Shown piece after piece: positions 4,508 through 5,095 of a DNA stretch of 5,095 nucleotides. Below the pieces are notes generated by a model, which was given only the letters and a program-made list of their open reading frames with translations, was not told the origin of the DNA and did not search any database. Source of the DNA: Ruminococcus sp. (GTDB lineage: Bacteria; Bacillota; Clostridia; Oscillospirales; Ruminococcaceae); contig JAILFF010000207.1 of the NCBI GenBank assembly GCA_024697705.1, positions 1 to 5,095 on the forward strand, read 5' to 3'. Each line of letters opens with the position of its first letter. Within the stretch, counting starts at the first letter, position 1. The translations under genes and the position numbers were made by a program.

Positions 4508-5095
4508 TTATTTATCACTTCCGGTTATATCCTGCGTTTCTTCTGCCGATCGTTTGTAGAATTCGCATTTGTCGTCATACATCGCTTCGTCGGCGCGTTT
4601 AAAGACCTGATTGCAGCTTGTGTCGGTTTCGGCGGAGAATACCGCTGCGCCCTTCGATATGGTAAGTCTCAGCGGGAAGCGGCTCGCGCTGTTGATCTCT
4701 TCGATAACGGTGTCAAGACGCGCAAAGAAATCCGCGATGTCCTTTTCGGTGCAGCTTTCGATGATGCTGATAAATTCATCGCCGCCGATGCGGTAGACGT
4801 TCGAGGAGCCGAACACCTTCTTAATAACGGAAGCCGCGCCGATGATAAAGCGGTCGCCCATTTCATGACCGTAGTTATCGTTGATCTTCTTAAGCCCGTT
4901 CATATCGAAGACAGCTACGGCGAACGCGGCGCTGCCCGCGCCTATCTGCTTGTCGATGTGCCTTACCTTTTTAAGGTAGGCGGTCTTGCTGCCGACTCCC
5001 GTCATGGTGTCGGTGTATGCCTGCGAATGAACGTAGGAGAGGTACTGCCGAAGCTCGTGCCTGAACGAGCGCAGCTGTGCGCTCAGAGCGGACAT
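4508..5095 (-). CDS. GGDEF diguanylate cyclase (5' end at or beyond window edge)
   Basis: At least 195 residues are visible. The first Met codon occupies the last three bases of the window, so it may be internal and the protein may carry an N-terminal sensor outside the window. Residues 1-27 look like a helical linker leading into AYTDTMTGVGSKTAY (26-40), the usual entry to a GGDEF domain. Catalytic features are intact: DMNGLKKINDNYGHEMGD (64-81), with metal-binding D64 and guanine-binding N66/D73, and the signature GGDEF (104-108). The end, RADEAMYDDK (167-176), is also typical. The RxxD product-inhibition site expected just before the signature is absent (FGSS at 95-98), so the enzyme may not be feedback-inhibited there. 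It should condense two GTP into c-di-GMP, opposing the EAL protein encoded immediately downstream with no intergenic base. Domain assignment is secure; whether the protein is complete is not known. Confidence 0.9.
   Translation of the reverse strand: MSALSAQLRSFRHELRQYLSYVHSQAYTDTMTGVGSKTAYLKKVRHIDKQIGAGSAAFAVAVFDMNGLKKINDNYGHEMGDRFIIGAASVIKKVFGSSNVYRIGGDEFISIIESCTEKDIADFFARLDTVIEEINSASRFPLRLTISKGAAVFSAETDTSCNQVFKRADEAMYDDKCEFYKRSAEETQDITGSDK
4518..4522 (-). promoter_or_regulatory. Ribosome binding site of the EAL gene, inside the upstream GGDEF gene
   Basis: GGAAG on the minus strand lies 10 nt before ATG 4507 and within the last codons of the upstream gene. It is only a moderate match. Because stop TAA (4510-4508) and start ATG (4507-4505) touch, the downstream gene is likely started by ribosomes finishing the upstream one. 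Confidence 0.5.

Overview
The window looks like a chromosomal segment of a Gram-positive anaerobe of the Clostridia, most likely a Ruminococcus-like member of the Oscillospiraceae. This is inferred from the style of the proteins (clostridial large serine recombinase, clostridial SpoU-type methyltransferase, GGDEF/EAL proteins), moderate GC content, AGGAG-like ribosome binding sites, consensus sigma-A promoters and a mixture of tRNA genes with and without an encoded CCA. No database search was possible.

Layout, left to right. Positions 1-608 (+) hold the C-terminal part of a large serine recombinase whose catalytic half lies outside the window. Positions 609-780 have no gene but contain a strong 15-bp hairpin (664-701). 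Positions about 720-1405 (+) are an imperfect tandem duplication. Each copy has a perfect TTGACA-17-TATAAT promoter, a short conserved leader, tRNA-Thr(UGU), tRNA-Tyr(GUA) and an intrinsic terminator. The two tRNA-Tyr genes are identical. The upstream tRNA-Thr has lost the near-universal A14 and one acceptor-stem pair.

Everything from 1410 to 5095 reads on the minus strand and converges on the tRNA cluster. In transcription order it holds a GGDEF diguanylate cyclase (running off or starting exactly at the right edge), a membrane-anchored protein with a degenerate GGDEF and an intact EAL domain (start codon abutting the previous stop), and a SpoU/TrmH-family RNA 2'-O-ribose methyltransferase (start overlapping the end of the EAL gene). 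A terminator at 1410-1440 follows, with base pairing that favours the minus-strand RNA.

How the genes work together: the minus-strand genes look like one operon. It would carry a c-di-GMP maker and a c-di-GMP breaker, the latter sensing something outside the membrane, with a translationally linked RNA-modifying enzyme at the end. The tRNA cluster is an independent unit with two promoters and two terminators. The recombinase suggests that an integrated element ends near the left of the window. I see no clear undescribed multi-gene system. The most unusual signals are the decayed tRNA-Thr copy, the conserved upstream and leader boxes of the tRNA promoters, and the hairpin after the recombinase.
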